A stretch of 64,000 bases of DNA, from NCBI GenBank assembly GCA_902779085.1, contig CACYZY010000003.1, positions 186,001-250,000 of the forward strand. Reading direction: 5' to 3'. Source of the stretch: an uncultured Bacteroidales bacterium. Lineage in GTDB: Bacteria; Bacteroidota; Bacteroidia; Bacteroidales; Bacteroidaceae. Below the pieces are notes generated by a model. It did not search any database. It had not been told where the DNA came from and saw nothing but the letters and a program-made list of their open reading frames with translations. The translations under genes were made by a program, and so were the position numbers. This document shows positions 62,677 to 64,000 of this stretch, piece after piece (position 1 is the first letter of the stretch; each line of letters starts with the position of its first letter).

Positions 62677-62728
62677 TTATTAGATTATTATTCTCTTTCT
62701 GGGCCGTAAAATTACAAAAAATATTTTT

Positions 62729-63685
62729 TCACAGCATCGTCGACAGGCACTTTTTTAAGCTCTCCGTCCAATAAGGAATCTGTATGCCGAATGTCTCCTT
62801 GATCTTCGTCTTGTCCAATACCGAGTAAGCAGGACGTTTCACCGGACTCGGGAACTCCTCACTGTGACAAGGCTGTATATTGCAGGCGAAATGCCCTGCC
62901 AGCTCCGCTATCAACTTGGTAAAGTCATACCACGACGTCACCCCCTCGTTCGAGAAATGGTAGATGCCCGTCTTCTCATAGTCGGATGACTCACCATGCA
63001 CCGTTGCATACTTGAAATCATCCAGCACCACCTCTATCGCCTTCGCCAGGTCATAGGCATAGGTCGGTGTCCCCACCTGGTCGAACACCACCTTCAGCTG
63101 CGGCTTGGTGGATGTGAGGTTCAGCATCGTCTTCACGAAGTTCTTGCCGAACTCAGAGTACAGCCATGCCGTACGGATGATCACATGCTGACAGCCCACA
63201 CGCGCTATCGCCTGCTCGCCATGCAGCTTCGTCAGACCATACACGCCAGTAGGTGTCCCCTGCTGCTCCTCCGTGCACGGTTTGTTGTATGGCTCACCCC
63301 CGAACACATAGTCCGTCGAGATGTGCACCAGCAATCCCTCCATTTCACGCATTGCTATAGCTAAGTTCTCTACCGCCTTGGCATTCAGCAACTCAGCCAA
63401 GTCGTAATCTTCCTCCGCTTTGTCCACATTCGTATAGGCGGCACAGTTCACAATCACCTTCACCCCCTGCTCGTTGACCATCTTACGCACCGCCTCCAGG
63501 TCAGTGATGTCCAGCTTCTGTGTACCCATATTCACACCGTCCCCCGCCAGGGTTCTCAGCATGTTGATAGACTCGGCAGACGCATCCGCCACATCCGTAA
63601 AGATAAACTTTTCCGGGTTGCCTTTCGCCACCCTGCGCAACTCATTGCCGAGTTGTCCGTTAGCACCTGTAACTAGTATATTCAT
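62729..63685 (-). CDS. rfbD: dTDP-4-dehydrorhamnose reductase
   Basis: A 318-aa SDR enzyme that makes dTDP-L-rhamnose, the last step of the rhamnose-donor pathway. It has the NAD(P) motif VTGANGQLGNELRRVA, VNCAAYTNVDKAEEDYDLA, HISTDYVFGG, the YxxxK in YGLTKLHGEQAI and IRTAWLYSEFGKNF. The other rfb genes are not in this window. It starts one base after the rhamnose mutarotase stop, so the two are co-transcribed. Confidence 0.94.
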   Translation of the reverse strand: MNILVTGANGQLGNELRRVAKGNPEKFIFTDVADASAESINMLRTLAGDGVNMGTQKLDITDLEAVRKMVNEQGVKVIVNCAAYTNVDKAEEDYDLAELLNAKAVENLAIAMREMEGLLVHISTDYVFGGEPYNKPCTEEQQGTPTGVYGLTKLHGEQAIARVGCQHVIIRTAWLYSEFGKNFVKTMLNLTSTKPQLKVVFDQVGTPTYAYDLAKAIEVVLDDFKYATVHGESSDYEKTGIYHFSNEGVTSWYDFTKLIAELAGHFACNIQPCHSEEFPSPVKRPAYSVLDKTKIKETFGIQIPYWTESLKKCLSTML

Positions 63686-63686
63686 A

Positions 63687-64000
63687 TCAATAGATTCTCT
63701 CCATCATTTGCCATTTCTCATCACTCCTGGCGTTGGCCGCACAGCCTTGGAACTGACTGACGTAAGCCTCCCACTCTGCCTGTCTGGGCAACGTGGCCAA
63801 ACGGGCCATGTCACGTTCAAAATCAAAGGTATCCACCGTGTCCATGATCATGAACAATAAGCGCCCATGACGGTATATCTGCATATTCATAATACCCACT
63901 ATGTGCTGACCTTTAATGATTTGTGGCCATACATGCTTATGTGCCTCCACATACTTGGCTATCTTCTCCTCGTCATCTACGAGTGTCAACGTTTGGCAGT
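63687..64000 (-). CDS. L-rhamnose mutarotase-like protein, cut by the right edge
   Basis: The C-terminal 103 or so residues are visible; the frame runs on to the window edge (CQTLTLVDDEEKIAKYVEAH), so the N-terminus lies outside. The pattern fits the RhaM/DUF718 family, which flips the anomers of L-rhamnose: EAHKHVWPQII near the start, NMQIYRHGRLLFMIMDT in the middle and EWEAYVSQFQGCA near the end. It precedes rfbD in the same operon. Confidence 0.85.
   Translation of the reverse strand, partial: CQTLTLVDDEEKIAKYVEAHKHVWPQIIKGQHIVGIMNMQIYRHGRLLFMIMDTVDTFDFERDMARLATLPRQAEWEAYVSQFQGCAANARSDEKWQMMERIY

Noticed and set aside
1-64000. CRISPR arrays, prophage, integrative element or Sus-type polysaccharide locus
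   Set aside because: I saw no regular repeat-spacer units, phage structural genes, integrase, mobilisation genes or SusC/SusD pairs.

Overview
The window looks like chromosomal DNA of a Bacteroidales bacterium, most likely Prevotellaceae (Prevotella/Segatella-like). The basis is internal. Many genes are preceded by the Bacteroidetes -33/-7 promoter pattern (TTG or TTTG, 19-21 bases, TAnnTTTG) and almost none by a Shine-Dalgarno sequence. The genes include Bacteroidetes-type families: HU-CCDC81/SPOR protein, PspC/PadR pair, RpoK-like omega, BamD, DUF1573, DUF1460, DUF4890, DUF2807, Tricorn-like protease, carboxynorspermidine decarboxylase. No prophage, CRISPR array, rRNA operon or intact insertion sequence is visible. 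The species assignment is inference.

Layout. 0-0.6 kb is an AT-rich gene-free edge with a 31-base inverted repeat. 0.6-7.6 kb holds a secreted GH78 alpha-L-rhamnosidase with an exported FMN-barrel protein, a MenD-like protein with altered catalytic motifs, a tiny HExxH protein and a Nudix hydrolase. 7.7-16.3 kb holds a FadL-type porin, a cysteine-less TlpA-like protein, a DEAD-box helicase, a lipoprotein, the HU/SPOR protein, an XRE regulator, a MATE pump and an orphan FecE-type ATPase. 16.5-25.5 kb holds a DUF1573-OPT-DUF1460 operon, dnaB, ispE, padR-pspC and galE. 25.6-32.6 kb holds an addA-addB-recR recombination operon followed by a highly structured, promoter-equipped intergenic region that may encode a small RNA.

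32.6-45.4 kb holds a Gly-rich DUF4890 protein, an esterase, nspC, a four-tRNA operon (Gly, Leu, Leu, Gly), aguA, a DUF2807 lipoprotein, a Tricorn homolog, an OmpA lipoprotein, a YpfJ-like metalloprotease and the bamD-omega-DUF4293 operon. nspC and aguA are both polyamine-biosynthesis genes and flank the tRNA operon. 45.5-54.6 kb holds uvrB, glyA, pyrB-pyrI-flavin reductase and a UvrD/PcrA helicase.

54.8-59.5 kb is the most unusual part. A NifU-like scaffold and a GGGtGRT-family protein form a two-gene operon of unknown role, with a textbook Shine-Dalgarno site between them that is out of character for this genome. A C_GCAxxG_C_C cysteine protein is divergent to it. Next comes a Cu(+)-type P1B ATPase that appears to lack nearly all of its nucleotide-binding domain. 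Two long intergenic hairpin elements sharing a CCGGCTGCA end flank this block. 59.5-64 kb holds a transposase remnant, an AspT/YidE-type transporter, a GMP synthase ATP-PPase without a glutaminase domain, an RfbD-like reductase and an L-rhamnose mutarotase cut by the right edge. Rhamnose-related genes thus occur at both ends of the window.
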